Part shown: positions 1 through 6,473 of the stretch, in pieces
Position numbering within the stretch: position 1 is the first letter of the stretch
Layout of the letters: every line of letters begins with the position of its first letter
DNA from: an uncultured Ligilactobacillus sp.
Lineage (GTDB): Bacteria; Bacillota; Bacilli; Lactobacillales; Lactobacillaceae
Direction: 5' to 3'
Assembly (NCBI GenBank): GCA_934215475.1
Contig: CAKPZY010000058.1
Coordinates: 1-10,138 of the forward strand
DNA: 10,138 nucleotides
The notes under the pieces: generated by a model
What the model was told of the DNA's origin: nothing
The model's input: only the letters and a program-made list of their open reading frames with translations
Database searches by the model: none
Program-made: the position numbers and the translations under genes

Positions 1-71
1 GTTAGTATCAAGAAAGGGTAATTGGATCGATCAGGAGCCCCTAGGAAGCTAATTTAATTAAATTTCGGATT

Positions 72-80
72 TGCTAAAAT
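72..80 (+). promoter_or_regulatory. possible extended -10 promoter element before the nickel permease
   Basis: The sequence TGCTAAAAT gives an extended -10 (TGn followed by TAAAAT at 75-80). No good -35 hexamer lies at the right distance; the best is an AT-rich TTTAAT at 53-58. That weak match overlaps a perfect 14-base palindrome (AATTTAATTAAATT, 51-64). A start near 87 would leave a leader of about 70 bases. This is pattern-based only. Confidence 0.3.
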
Positions 81-113
81 ACAATGAAGTATAGATGTTT
101 AAGGGGGCTAAAT

Positions 114-144
114 TGATAATCATGGTAATTATTTGAATGATAAT
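114..144 (+). promoter_or_regulatory. possible metal-responsive operator or leader hairpin before the nickel permease
   Basis: TGATAAT occurs at 114-120 and again at 138-144. ATAATCAT (116-123) and ATGATAAT (137-144) form an inverted repeat matching at 7 of 8 positions around a 13-base spacer. The AT-rich TGATAAT words resemble half-sites of Fur-family boxes (Fur, Zur, PerR), but the centre does not fit a clean 7-1-7 box. The right arm directly abuts the GGAGG ribosome binding site at 145-149, so an RNA hairpin could also mask translation. The regulator is unknown. Confidence 0.25.
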
Positions 145-157
145 GGAGGTTTTTTGA

Positions 158-1171
158 GTGAAGGGAAAGATATTTTATGATTCTTTACCATATTACTTTG
201 TAATTCTTTTATTGCACATAGTTGGCATAGGCTTATTGGCTATAAATGCCATGCATAATGCTAGTTTCTGGGGAATAGGTTTATTAGCATACACATTAGG
301 ATTAAGACATGCTTTTGACGCCGATCACATTGCAGCAATTGACAATACTGTGCGTAAGTTAATTCAACAAAAACAAAAGCCTGTAGGGGTCGGTTTTTTC
401 TTCTCTTTGGGTCATTCGACGGTTGTTTTTTTAATGGCGATCTTAGTTGGATTCTCAGTTAAATTTGCCCAATTAAAATTACCTTTATTACAAGCAGTAG
501 GGGGTAAAATTGGTTCTTTAGTGTCAGGATTATTTCTAATTGTGATTGGAGTTGCGAACTTTTTGATATTTTTTAATCTAAATTCTCGGGTAAAGGATAT
601 CAAGGCTGGCTCATTCAACGAAAAGGAATTCAATGACCTGCTACTATCACGAGGGTTTCTAACTAAATTTTTAGGGAAACTCTTCAAGTTTATCAAATGT
701 CCTTGGCAAATGTATCCTGTAGGATTTTTATTTGGATTGGGCTTTGATACAGCAACAGAAATAGCTTTAATCGCTTTATCTGCAAGTACAGCTAGTGAAA
801 GTGTTTCAATTTGGGGAATCTTAGCATTACCATTGTTGTTTACAGCTGGAATGAATTTAATGGATACTACTGACTCTGTTATGATGTCTGGTGCTTATTC
901 ATGGGCATTTGATACCCCTGTTAGAAAAATTTATTATAACTTAGTTGTTACCGGGGTTTCTGTTATTGCAGCTTTCGTAATTGGACCGATCGAGTTGATT
1001 CAAGTTATGGCTGATGGCTTCTACGCTAGAGGAAAATTTTGGGAATGGATACAAGGAATAGACTTCAACTTTCTTGGTTATGGGCTCGTCTTAACTTTCT
1101 TATTTGTGTGGTTGGTGGCCTACATTGGTTCGAGAATAATTATGAAAAAAAAGGAAACCATCAGATCTTAA
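158..1171 (+). CDS. NiCoT-family nickel/cobalt permease (HoxN/NixA/NicT type)
   Basis: Single-component membrane permease for Ni2+ (possibly also Co2+), 337 aa, the usual length for the family. The family signatures are all visible: RHAFDADHIAAIDN at residues 50-63, containing the metal-binding HX4DH pattern (H51, D56, H57); FSLGHSTVV at 82-90; LGFDTATEI at 194-202; and GMNLMDTTDSVMMSGAY at 231-247. Hydrophobic stretches run throughout (for example 12-30, 118-138, 262-280, 308-328), as expected for about eight membrane segments. The start is GTG at 158, chosen because GGAGG at 145-149 lies eight bases upstream. The gene sits ahead of the larA-E-B-C block on the same strand, so it most likely supplies nickel for the LarC-inserted cofactor; this role is inferred from context. 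L. plantarum uses the multi-component LarMNQO system instead. Ni versus Co preference cannot be read from the sequence. Confidence 0.93.
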   Translation: MKGKIFYDSLPYYFVILLLHIVGIGLLAINAMHNASFWGIGLLAYTLGLRHAFDADHIAAIDNTVRKLIQQKQKPVGVGFFFSLGHSTVVFLMAILVGFSVKFAQLKLPLLQAVGGKIGSLVSGLFLIVIGVANFLIFFNLNSRVKDIKAGSFNEKEFNDLLLSRGFLTKFLGKLFKFIKCPWQMYPVGFLFGLGFDTATEIALIALSASTASESVSIWGILALPLLFTAGMNLMDTTDSVMMSGAYSWAFDTPVRKIYYNLVVTGVSVIAAFVIGPIELIQVMADGFYARGKFWEWIQGIDFNFLGYGLVLTFLFVWLVAYIGSRIIMKKKETIRS

Positions 1172-1196
1172 TTTAGCATTTCTTAAAAAAATGATT

Positions 1197-1226
1197 TTGC
1201 TGTTTAAGTGTCACTTGTGGTAATGT
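1197..1226 (+). promoter_or_regulatory. possible promoter with embedded palindrome upstream of larA
   Basis: TTGCTG (1197-1202) and TAATGT (1221-1226) are separated by 18 bases, and TGG just before the second hexamer makes it an extended -10. The -10 itself matches the consensus at only three of six positions. Between the two hexamers lies AAGTG-T-CACTT (1206-1216), a perfect 11-base palindrome in a position typical for an operator. The site lies just after the nickel permease stop and could drive larA-E-B-C. I cannot say whether it is a LarR-type (CRP/FNR-family) site. Confidence 0.28.
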
Positions 1227-1232
1227 TGGCCT

Positions 1233-1500
1233 GTTGATTTTATGGATAAAAGGTGTTTGAATACTGTGCAAAGAGGTCTCAGCGGAATAGCATTTATGTT
1301 TTGTAAATGGTTATTTAAAAAATTTTTCCCAAAAATGTTATGGGCTGGTTTATTGGGACTATAGCAGGAAACGCAGTGGCCACCCGGCTATCGTAGCTCA
1401 ATTTGATAATAGTTGGAGCCCATATGTTAGTCAAGCTACCGCTCAGGTAGCAACCTCAGTTATTGTTACAGCTCTGATAATACATTCATTGCGTCACATT
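1233..1500 (+). pseudogene. remnant of a KdgT-type 2-keto-3-deoxygluconate permease (C-terminal part)
   Basis: Translation in shifting frames recovers a degraded C-terminal part of a KdgT-like sugar-acid permease. One frame from about 1233 reads LNTVQRGLSGIAF and runs into the stop TAG at 1361-1363. A second frame at 1331-1384 reads MGWFIGTIAGNAVAT. After the run ACCC at 1382-1385 one C appears to be missing. Supplying it continues as PAIVAQFDNSWSPY and SQATAQVATSVIVTALI (to about 1482), open until TGA at 1528. The AGNAVATPA block followed by an Asp-containing segment and ATxQVATSVIVTALI is what I recall of KdgT C-termini. Intact family members are over 300 aa; only about 90 codons remain, with at least two frame changes and no N-terminal half. 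The piece ends just before the larA ribosome binding site. The KdgT assignment is from memory of the family; the frameshifted coding character is seen directly. Confidence 0.68.
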
Positions 1501-1526
1501 TTGTATCTTCAAGGAGGTAGTTTGTT

Positions 1527-2810
1527 ATGAAAATTTCTTTGCCTTATGGAAAAGGAACAATGCTGGCAGATATTCCATCATCACGTGTCAAGGGAGTTAT
1601 CCAAGCCGATTCAAAGAAAATATTATTAAATAGTTATCAAAGCTCAGAGGAAGAGTTAGTTGAGCATTCGTTACAGAATCCTATTGATTCCGAGACATTA
1701 TCGGAGTTAGCTCGAGGGAAAAAGAACGTTGTGATCATTAGTTCCGATCACACGCGTCCTGTGCCGTCTAAAAAAATAATGCCTAAGATAATTGAGGAGA
1801 TAAAGAAGGGCAACCCAGAGGCAAGCATTACGATCCTTGTTGCCACTGGTACCCACAGATTGACAACTCATGCGGAATTGATCGGGAAATATGGCCTAGA
1901 AATCGTCTCTAAAATCAATATAGTTGTCCATGATAGTGATGATGAAAAAAATTTAGTTGATATTGGAACTCTCCCGTCAGGGGCTCATTGTAGAATTAAT
2001 AAAATTGCGGTAGATGCTGATTTATTAGTTGCTGAGGGTTTTATAGAGCCGCACTTTTTTGCAGGTTATTCTGGGGGTCGTAAGGCAGTTTTTCCAGGAA
2101 TTGCTGCGAGAACATCTGTGGTTGGCAATCATAACGGCCAATTTATTGATTCCAAGTATTCTAGAACAGGAAACATGAAACATAACCCAATTCATAAGGA
2201 TATGGTAGAAGCCGCGAAGCTGGCAGGCTTGAAATTTATCGTTAACGTTGTTTTGGATCATGACAAGAGGATCGTTGGGTCTTTTGCAGGAGACCCGGTC
2301 ACAGCTCATTTAGCAGGAACAAAATTTGTTGATCGTCTTATGGAAGCCAAACCAATCTATTCTGATATTACCATTACAAGCAATGGCGGTTATCCCTTAG
2401 ACCAAAATATGTATCAACTGGTCAAGGGCATGACCGGAGCGGAAGCTACTAATAAGGAAGGAGGGGTGATCATTATTGCCGGCGGATTAGAAGATGGGTC
2501 TGGCGGTGAAAAATTTTATAAAATGTTTCGTGATTGTGCTAAAATTGCAGACATATATGATGATGCCGTTGAAACTCCAGCCAAAGAAACAGAACAGGAT
2601 CAATGGCAAGCTCAAATCTTAGCTCGTGTTATGATGCATCATCATGTCATAGTAGTTACTGATAAGAAGAATTTGAAGTTGGTAACAGACATGAAAATGA
2701 CTTTTGCTTCTTCTATCGGTGAGGCTTTGGTTTTGGCAAATGAAATTGTTGGTCAGTCTTCTACAATTGCCGTACTTCCTGATGGAGTATCTACAATTAT
2801 AAAAGAATAG
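1527..2810 (+). CDS. larA: lactate racemase LarA, nickel-pincer cofactor-dependent
   Basis: Interconverts L- and D-lactate in the cytoplasm using the nickel-pincer nucleotide (NPN) cofactor. It is 427 aa; L. plantarum LarA is about 424. The family block SSDHTRPVP is at residues 72-80. With a constant offset of +2, every residue I associate with the L. plantarum active site is present: D74 and R77 (DHTRP), H110 (ATGTH), H176 (EPHFF), K186 (GGRK, the cofactor-linked lysine, K184 in L. plantarum), H202 (NHNG), and Q297 and K300 (YQLVK). This supports true lactate racemase rather than a divergent LarA homologue with another substrate. The ATG is set by AAGGAGG at 1511-1517 with a 9-base spacer. 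It is followed 49 bases later by larE, with no terminator between them. The substrate remains an inference from residue conservation. Confidence 0.95.
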   Translation: MKISLPYGKGTMLADIPSSRVKGVIQADSKKILLNSYQSSEEELVEHSLQNPIDSETLSELARGKKNVVIISSDHTRPVPSKKIMPKIIEEIKKGNPEASITILVATGTHRLTTHAELIGKYGLEIVSKINIVVHDSDDEKNLVDIGTLPSGAHCRINKIAVDADLLVAEGFIEPHFFAGYSGGRKAVFPGIAARTSVVGNHNGQFIDSKYSRTGNMKHNPIHKDMVEAAKLAGLKFIVNVVLDHDKRIVGSFAGDPVTAHLAGTKFVDRLMEAKPIYSDITITSNGGYPLDQNMYQLVKGMTGAEATNKEGGVIIIAGGLEDGSGGEKFYKMFRDCAKIADIYDDAVETPAKETEQDQWQAQILARVMMHHHVIVVTDKKNLKLVTDMKMTFASSIGEALVLANEIVGQSSTIAVLPDGVSTIIKE

Positions 2811-2859
2811 GCGGGTAATTGTCTTAGTCTACGGAAATGGAAATTTAGGAGGTTAAATA

Positions 2860-3714
2860 ATGATCAGTACAACGAAATTAACAAAAGACCTAAGTGAAAA
2901 AGAAACAGCTCTAAAAGGTAACTTGGCTAAATATAACAAAGTAGTAGTTGCCTTTTCTGGCGGTATTGACAGTACCCTTGTTTTAAAGGAAGCTTTAGAT
3001 GTTTTGGGAAACCAGAATGTGTTAGCAGTAGTCGCTAATTCGGAACTGTTTACTGATGATGAATATAATAAAGCACTTAAGTTAGGCAAAGACCTGGGTG
3101 CCAATGTTATGGGGACTCAGTTGCAATACTTGTCAAACCAAGAAATTGCTAATAACACAGCGCAAACATGGTTTTATCAAAAACAATTGTTCTTTAGCCG
3201 CTTAAATGAAATTTGCCAAGAAAAAGGTTTCGACGTAGTGTTGGATGGTACCATCATGGATGATAAAAATGATTATCGTCCGGGATTAGTAGCCAAGAGA
3301 GAAGCAGGGGCAGTTAGTCCATTACAGGCGGCTGACTTGTATAAAACTGATGTTAGGTCTTTAGCTAAGAAACTTGGCTTAACAAACTGGAATAAAGTTG
3401 CCAGTTGTTCAGTTTCATCTCGTTTTCCATATAACACAAAGATTGACGCACAAAGTATTGCTCAAGTAATGAATTCAGAGAAGTTTTTACGTACTTTAGG
3501 TTGCAGCAACGTTAGAGTACGGTATCATGGTGATGTTGCTCGGATCGAGGTACCACAAGACGAAATTAAATTTGTTTTTGAAAATAAGCAAGAAATCGAT
3601 CAAAAATTAAAGTCATTTGGCTTCAATTTTGTTTCCGTCGATCTGGCAGGGTTCAGCAGCGGCAGAATGAATACAACTTTGTCTCCAGAAGAACTGGCAG
3701 AAAATAACGGTTAA
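2860..3714 (+). CDS. larE: LarE, ATP-dependent sacrificial sulfur transferase for the nickel-pincer cofactor
   Basis: PP-loop ATP pyrophosphatase, 284 aa (about 276 in L. plantarum). In the known pathway LarE adenylylates pyridinium-3,5-biscarboxylic acid mononucleotide and donates sulfur from its own cysteine, leaving dehydroalanine; two rounds give the bis-thiocarboxylate. The P-loop SGGIDS is at residues 33-38. NKVASCSVSSRFPY at 178-191 contains C183, which corresponds to the sulfur-donor C176 of L. plantarum LarE. This is therefore the cysteine-dependent (single-use) class rather than the iron-sulfur cluster class. VLDGTIMDDKNDYRPG (127-142) is also characteristic. The ATG is supported by AGGAGG at 2847-2852, 7 bases away. 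It lies between larA and larB, whereas L. plantarum has larE last in its operon. Confidence 0.95.
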   Translation: MISTTKLTKDLSEKETALKGNLAKYNKVVVAFSGGIDSTLVLKEALDVLGNQNVLAVVANSELFTDDEYNKALKLGKDLGANVMGTQLQYLSNQEIANNTAQTWFYQKQLFFSRLNEICQEKGFDVVLDGTIMDDKNDYRPGLVAKREAGAVSPLQAADLYKTDVRSLAKKLGLTNWNKVASCSVSSRFPYNTKIDAQSIAQVMNSEKFLRTLGCSNVRVRYHGDVARIEVPQDEIKFVFENKQEIDQKLKSFGFNFVSVDLAGFSSGRMNTTLSPEELAENNG

Positions 3715-3762
3715 CTTTATTTGAGCCAACTAACTGTTTACCAAGGACTGCCCTGCTTAAAA

Positions 3763-3803
3763 TTATGCTATTATCACCTGTCTTAGCTTTGGCAGTAGCA
3801 TAA
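3763..3803. repeat. inverted repeat in the larE-larB gap
   Basis: TTATGCTA (3763-3770) and TAGCATAA (3796-3803) are perfect inverse complements around a 25-base loop; a G-T and a T-A pair could extend the stem inward. No T-run follows on the + strand, so it does not look like an intrinsic terminator. It could be an RNA structure between larE and larB, a protein site, or chance. The surrounding 150 bases hold no convincing gene. Confidence 0.3.
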
Positions 3804-3811
3804 AAGTCAAG

Positions 3812-3840
3812 TTGAGTGGTTCTTTTGTACTTTAGATTAT
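3812..3840 (+). promoter_or_regulatory. possible internal promoter before larB
   Basis: TTGAGT (3812-3817) and GATTAT (3835-3840) are separated by exactly 17 bases, each matching the consensus at four of six positions. A start near 3847 would give a leader of about 18 bases before the larB GTG. The 150-base gap after larE, much longer than the other gaps in the block, is compatible with a separate start for larB-larC. Weak, pattern-based call. Confidence 0.28.
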
Positions 3841-3864
3841 TTTCAGAAAAGAGAGTATAAATAG

Positions 3865-4551
3865 GTGAAATTTGTAGATATTGATTCAGCTAAAGTAGAC
3901 ATTGATCGTGTGCGTAGAAAAGGATACTCTGAAATTGTTTATGGCGGTGGTAAGAGTGCTGAACAAATAGAAAAAATTATCGCGGTGTTGTTAGATAAAA
4001 ACGAAAACGCTTTAGTGACAAGAGTAGATGCGGATAAATATAAATACTTGAAAGGCCGCATTTCAGGATTATCTTACGATGAAGAGAGTCGGGTATTACG
4101 GGCCGGCTCACCAAATCCTAAATTAAAAGCAGGATTATTGTATGTGGTTTGCGCTGGCACCTCCGATTTAGGTGTTGCTAAAGAAGCGCTCGAAGTTGCG
4201 AAGTGGATGGGTGTCAATGTTAAATATCTCTGGGATATTGGTGTTGCTGGCCTAGACAGGCTATTGCATTATAAAGATGAACTGAGAAAGGCAGACGTAA
4301 TTGTTGTTGTAGCTGGAATGGAAGGTTCTCTCCCAACAGTTTTAGCAGGATTGGTCGATGCTCCCGTTATTGCAGTGCCGACTTCAATAGGTTATGGTGC
4401 AAATTTAAAGGGCGTAACGACAATGTTATCGATGTTGACTTCTTGCAGTGCAGGAATAACTGTCACTAATATTGATAATGGTTTTGGTGCGGCTTATCAG
4501 GCCAGTTTAATGATCAGACGAATGAATAGGATGGTAAATAAAGATGACTAA
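3865..4551 (+). CDS. larB: LarB, nicotinic acid adenine dinucleotide carboxylase/hydrolase (short N-terminus)
   Basis: First enzyme of nickel-pincer cofactor synthesis. It carboxylates the pyridinium ring of nicotinic acid adenine dinucleotide and releases AMP, giving pyridinium-3,5-biscarboxylic acid mononucleotide. The C-terminal part is the PurE-like (AIR carboxylase) fold: VVCAGTSDLGVAKEA at residues 94-108, AGMEGSLPTVLAGL at 150-163, PTSIGYGA at 172-179 and MLTSCSAGITVTNIDNGFGAA at 190-210. C194 should correspond to the catalytic C221 of L. plantarum LarB. The start is GTG, directly preceded by an in-frame TAG (3862-3864), so the protein cannot extend upstream. It is 228 aa against about 246 in L. 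plantarum, and by the cysteine offset lacks about 27 N-terminal residues. The ribosome binding site is weak (AAAGAGAG near 3848-3855). Its end overlaps larC by 8 bases, implying coupled translation. Confidence 0.92.
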   Translation: MKFVDIDSAKVDIDRVRRKGYSEIVYGGGKSAEQIEKIIAVLLDKNENALVTRVDADKYKYLKGRISGLSYDEESRVLRAGSPNPKLKAGLLYVVCAGTSDLGVAKEALEVAKWMGVNVKYLWDIGVAGLDRLLHYKDELRKADVIVVVAGMEGSLPTVLAGLVDAPVIAVPTSIGYGANLKGVTTMLSMLTSCSAGITVTNIDNGFGAAYQASLMIRRMNRMVNKDD

Positions 4552-5749
4552 GATCTTATACTTAGATTGTGGCTATGGTATTGCAGGAGACATGTTTTTG
4601 GCTGCGCTTTGTGGGTTAGGTGTTAATATAGACGATGTTCATGCGGAACTAAAAAAGGTGATCAAGCCAGAATTTAAACTCGAAGTAGAGCAGGTCAACC
4701 AACACGGAATTACTGCTAACCATTTAAAGCTGAAGTTTGATGATGAGTCATTAAATAATTTTGATAGCGGGCAGCATCAACATACCCACTATGCTTCGAT
4801 CAAGGAAAATATAGAAAAAAGTGATTTAGGTGAAAACGTTAAAGAACTAAGTTTAAAAATGTTTGATACAGTAGCTCGTGCCGAAAGCAAGATCCATGGG
4901 ATACCCGTACCCGAGATTGCTTTTCATGAAGTCGGTGCTGTTGATTCCCTGGTGGACATTATTGGTGGTTGTGTGGCCCTTGATAAGTTGGGCGTGGACC
5001 AAGTCATTAGTACACCTGTTGCCACCGGTTTTGGCAAAGTACAGGTTGCGCACGGACTTTATCCGGTTCCAGCACCTGCAACCCTGGAAATCTTGCAAGG
5101 AGTTCCTTTAGAGGACTTCGATGTCCGTGGTGAATTGACTACACCAACTGGCGCTGCCATTGTCAAGACTTTTTCGGACTCTTTTTCGGACAGTATGAAA
5201 GGCAGGGTCTTGCGGAGTAGTTACGGCGCGGGAAGTAAGAAATTTGATCATCCCAATGTCTTGCGTGCAGTGTTATTAGATAAAAATGAACAAATAGATG
5301 ATACTGTCGATAAGGTATGTGAGTTATCTTGCGAGATCGATGATATGAGTGGGGAGAGTTTGGGTTATTTTCTCCAGGAAATAATGAATGATGGCGCACT
5401 GGATATGTACTGTACTCCAATAATTATGAAAAAAAATCGGCCTGCCTATCAAGTTACGCTTTTATGCAAACCCAAAGAAGCGAAACATTTTGAAAAAAGG
5501 ATATTGACTGAGACCTCAACCTTTGGGCTACGTTCTTCTCTGACAAATAGAGCTATTTTGACTCGTGATTTCTCTACTATAGAGTTGAAGGAAGGACTAC
5601 TTAAGGTCAAGTGCGGCTATTATGACAACAAGTTAGTCAAGGTGACTCCTGAATTTGAATCAGTGAGAAAACTTGCCAAAGATAATCAAACAACCTATAA
5701 CAACATGTATGAAAAAGCGATAGCAGCTATTAACGATCGTTTTAATTAA
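4544..5749 (+). CDS. larC: LarC, CTP-dependent nickel insertase, single uninterrupted ORF
   Basis: Final step of nickel-pincer nucleotide synthesis: LarC is a CTP-hydrolysing cyclometallase that inserts Ni into the bis-thiocarboxylate mononucleotide. It is 401 aa. The LarC1-like part holds YGIAGDMFLAAL (11-22), a short His cluster HQHTHY (78-83), FHEVGAVDSLVDIIGG (127-142), HGLYPVPAPATLE (170-182) and ELTTPTGAA (197-205). The LarC2-like part holds CEIDDMSGE (263-271), TPIIMKKNRPAYQ (291-303) and ETSTFGLR (323-330). In L. plantarum these parts are separate ORFs, larC1 and larC2, joined by programmed frameshifting. Here one frame runs through the junction (about residues 245-262), and I see no classical X XXY YYZ slippery heptamer there. 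The ATG overlaps the last 8 bases of larB. AGGATGG at 4528-4534 inside larB is the likely ribosome binding site. Confidence 0.94.
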   Translation: MTKILYLDCGYGIAGDMFLAALCGLGVNIDDVHAELKKVIKPEFKLEVEQVNQHGITANHLKLKFDDESLNNFDSGQHQHTHYASIKENIEKSDLGENVKELSLKMFDTVARAESKIHGIPVPEIAFHEVGAVDSLVDIIGGCVALDKLGVDQVISTPVATGFGKVQVAHGLYPVPAPATLEILQGVPLEDFDVRGELTTPTGAAIVKTFSDSFSDSMKGRVLRSSYGAGSKKFDHPNVLRAVLLDKNEQIDDTVDKVCELSCEIDDMSGESLGYFLQEIMNDGALDMYCTPIIMKKNRPAYQVTLLCKPKEAKHFEKRILTETSTFGLRSSLTNRAILTRDFSTIELKEGLLKVKCGYYDNKLVKVTPEFESVRKLAKDNQTTYNNMYEKAIAAINDRFN

Positions 5750-5860
5750 TGAAGTGTTTTATCTTGTGTGATAGTTGGCTGATAGATAATTTGCTTTAAG
5801 GTAGTCAGTTGGATGATGGCGATTCTGAAATATAGTGATCCAATGGTAATATTTCTTTAA
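5750..5860. other. non-coding segment between larC and its terminator element
   Basis: About 110 AT-rich bases directly after the larC stop. I see no gene, no ribosome binding site with an ORF, and no clear promoter. It is probably the 3' untranslated part of the lar transcript leading to the hairpin that follows. Confidence 0.5.
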
Positions 5861-5891
5861 GAGGCTGGGGATAAAACTACCCTTTATACAG
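5861..5891 (+). repeat. GAGGCTGGG-type intergenic repeat motif adjoining the terminator
   Basis: The stretch reads AAGAGGCTGGGGATAAAACT and then TACCC, closely recalling the GAGGCTGGGACAAAA motif that recurs between genes in lactic acid bacteria, usually with a hairpin and poly-T. Here it leads directly into the large hairpin at 5892-5936, so the two may be one dispersed element. That it is repeated in this genome is inferred from general knowledge; only one clear copy is in the window, with a looser relative at 9846-9879. Confidence 0.45.
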
Positions 5892-5940
5892 AAAATTGGC
5901 TGCAGAAATCGATTTTTGATTCCTGCAGCCAATTTTTTTA
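5892..5940 (+). terminator. strong intrinsic terminator after larC
   Basis: AAAATTGGCTGCAG (5892-5905) pairs perfectly with CTGCAGCCAATTTT (5923-5936), a 14-bp stem. After one A-C mismatch the stem extends by AATC/GATT (5907-5910 with 5918-5921), closing a 7-base loop. A run of seven T (5933-5939) followed by ATTTTAT completes it. Because A-runs flank the left arm it could also act on the opposite strand. It ends the lar block and insulates the following region. Confidence 0.88.
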
Positions 5941-5945
5941 TTTTA

Positions 5946-6458
5946 TGTAGCAAGAGTCTCTGTCCCTGTTATTCTTAAAGTGACCAAACCTAAGAAAGTG
6001 CTAATACTCTGGCGATAAAATTTATAAAATGAATTAAGAAACTTTATGGATCCAGATATCATATACTTTTAAAATCTCCTCAAATCATAGCTCAAGATCA
6101 ACCAGTGATTTTATTGATAGTATTCCATTGGAATTATTGAAGAAAAACACAGTTCGGTTAAGAGCAACTATATCAGAATAGTAGAGTTCAGCCGTTTAAC
6201 CAAAAACAGATAAAATTATATTATTTCACATGTCAACTTGATATTGCTAGTGTGATTCAAGCGGTTCAGCTCAGTTTTGAATCTATCAACTTTTGATAAA
6301 TATTCAAGATAATAACCTGCAGCGATCGATGGCCAACAACTTGATCTTCTTAAAACTGTTAAAAGGTTAATGTTCTTATTTAGCGTAAAATAATTAGCTT
6401 TATTGAGCGCATTGAACTATTATATAGCATGTAGGCGAACTATTGCAGCACATAACGA
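5946..6458. other. about 510-base gap with no convincing gene
   Basis: Both strands are broken by frequent stops. Short readable fragments occur (for example FIDSIPLELLKKNT near 6110-6150 and VIQAVQLSFESINF near 6253-6294) but I could not tie them to a family, and no consistent decayed reading frame emerges. I see no purine riboswitch core, tRNA or strong hairpin. Just before the permease, TATTAT and TATATA (6418-6426) could serve as a -10, but no good -35 accompanies them. The gap may hold the permease promoter, decayed DNA, or both. Confidence 0.45.
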
Positions 6459-6473
6459 TTGCATTATAACGTT

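Noticed and set aside
1..110. Cobalamin or nickel/cobalt riboswitch ahead of the nickel permease
   Set aside because: I could not find the conserved core sequences of either class; only an AT palindrome and repeats were visible.
5270..5340. Programmed frameshift site within larC, as in L. plantarum
   Set aside because: The frame is continuous through the junction and the only A-rich word there (T AAA AAT) does not fit a slippery heptamer.
5759..5953. 64-codon minus-strand open stretch across the terminator after larC
   Set aside because: Its coding would run through the hairpin element; similar spurious small proteins arise from this repeat motif in lactic acid bacteria. No ribosome binding site was seen.
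5946..6460. Degraded IS1182-like or other transposase in the gap after larC
   Set aside because: Short fragments looked faintly suggestive, but no catalytic motif, terminal inverted repeats or consistent frame could be shown.
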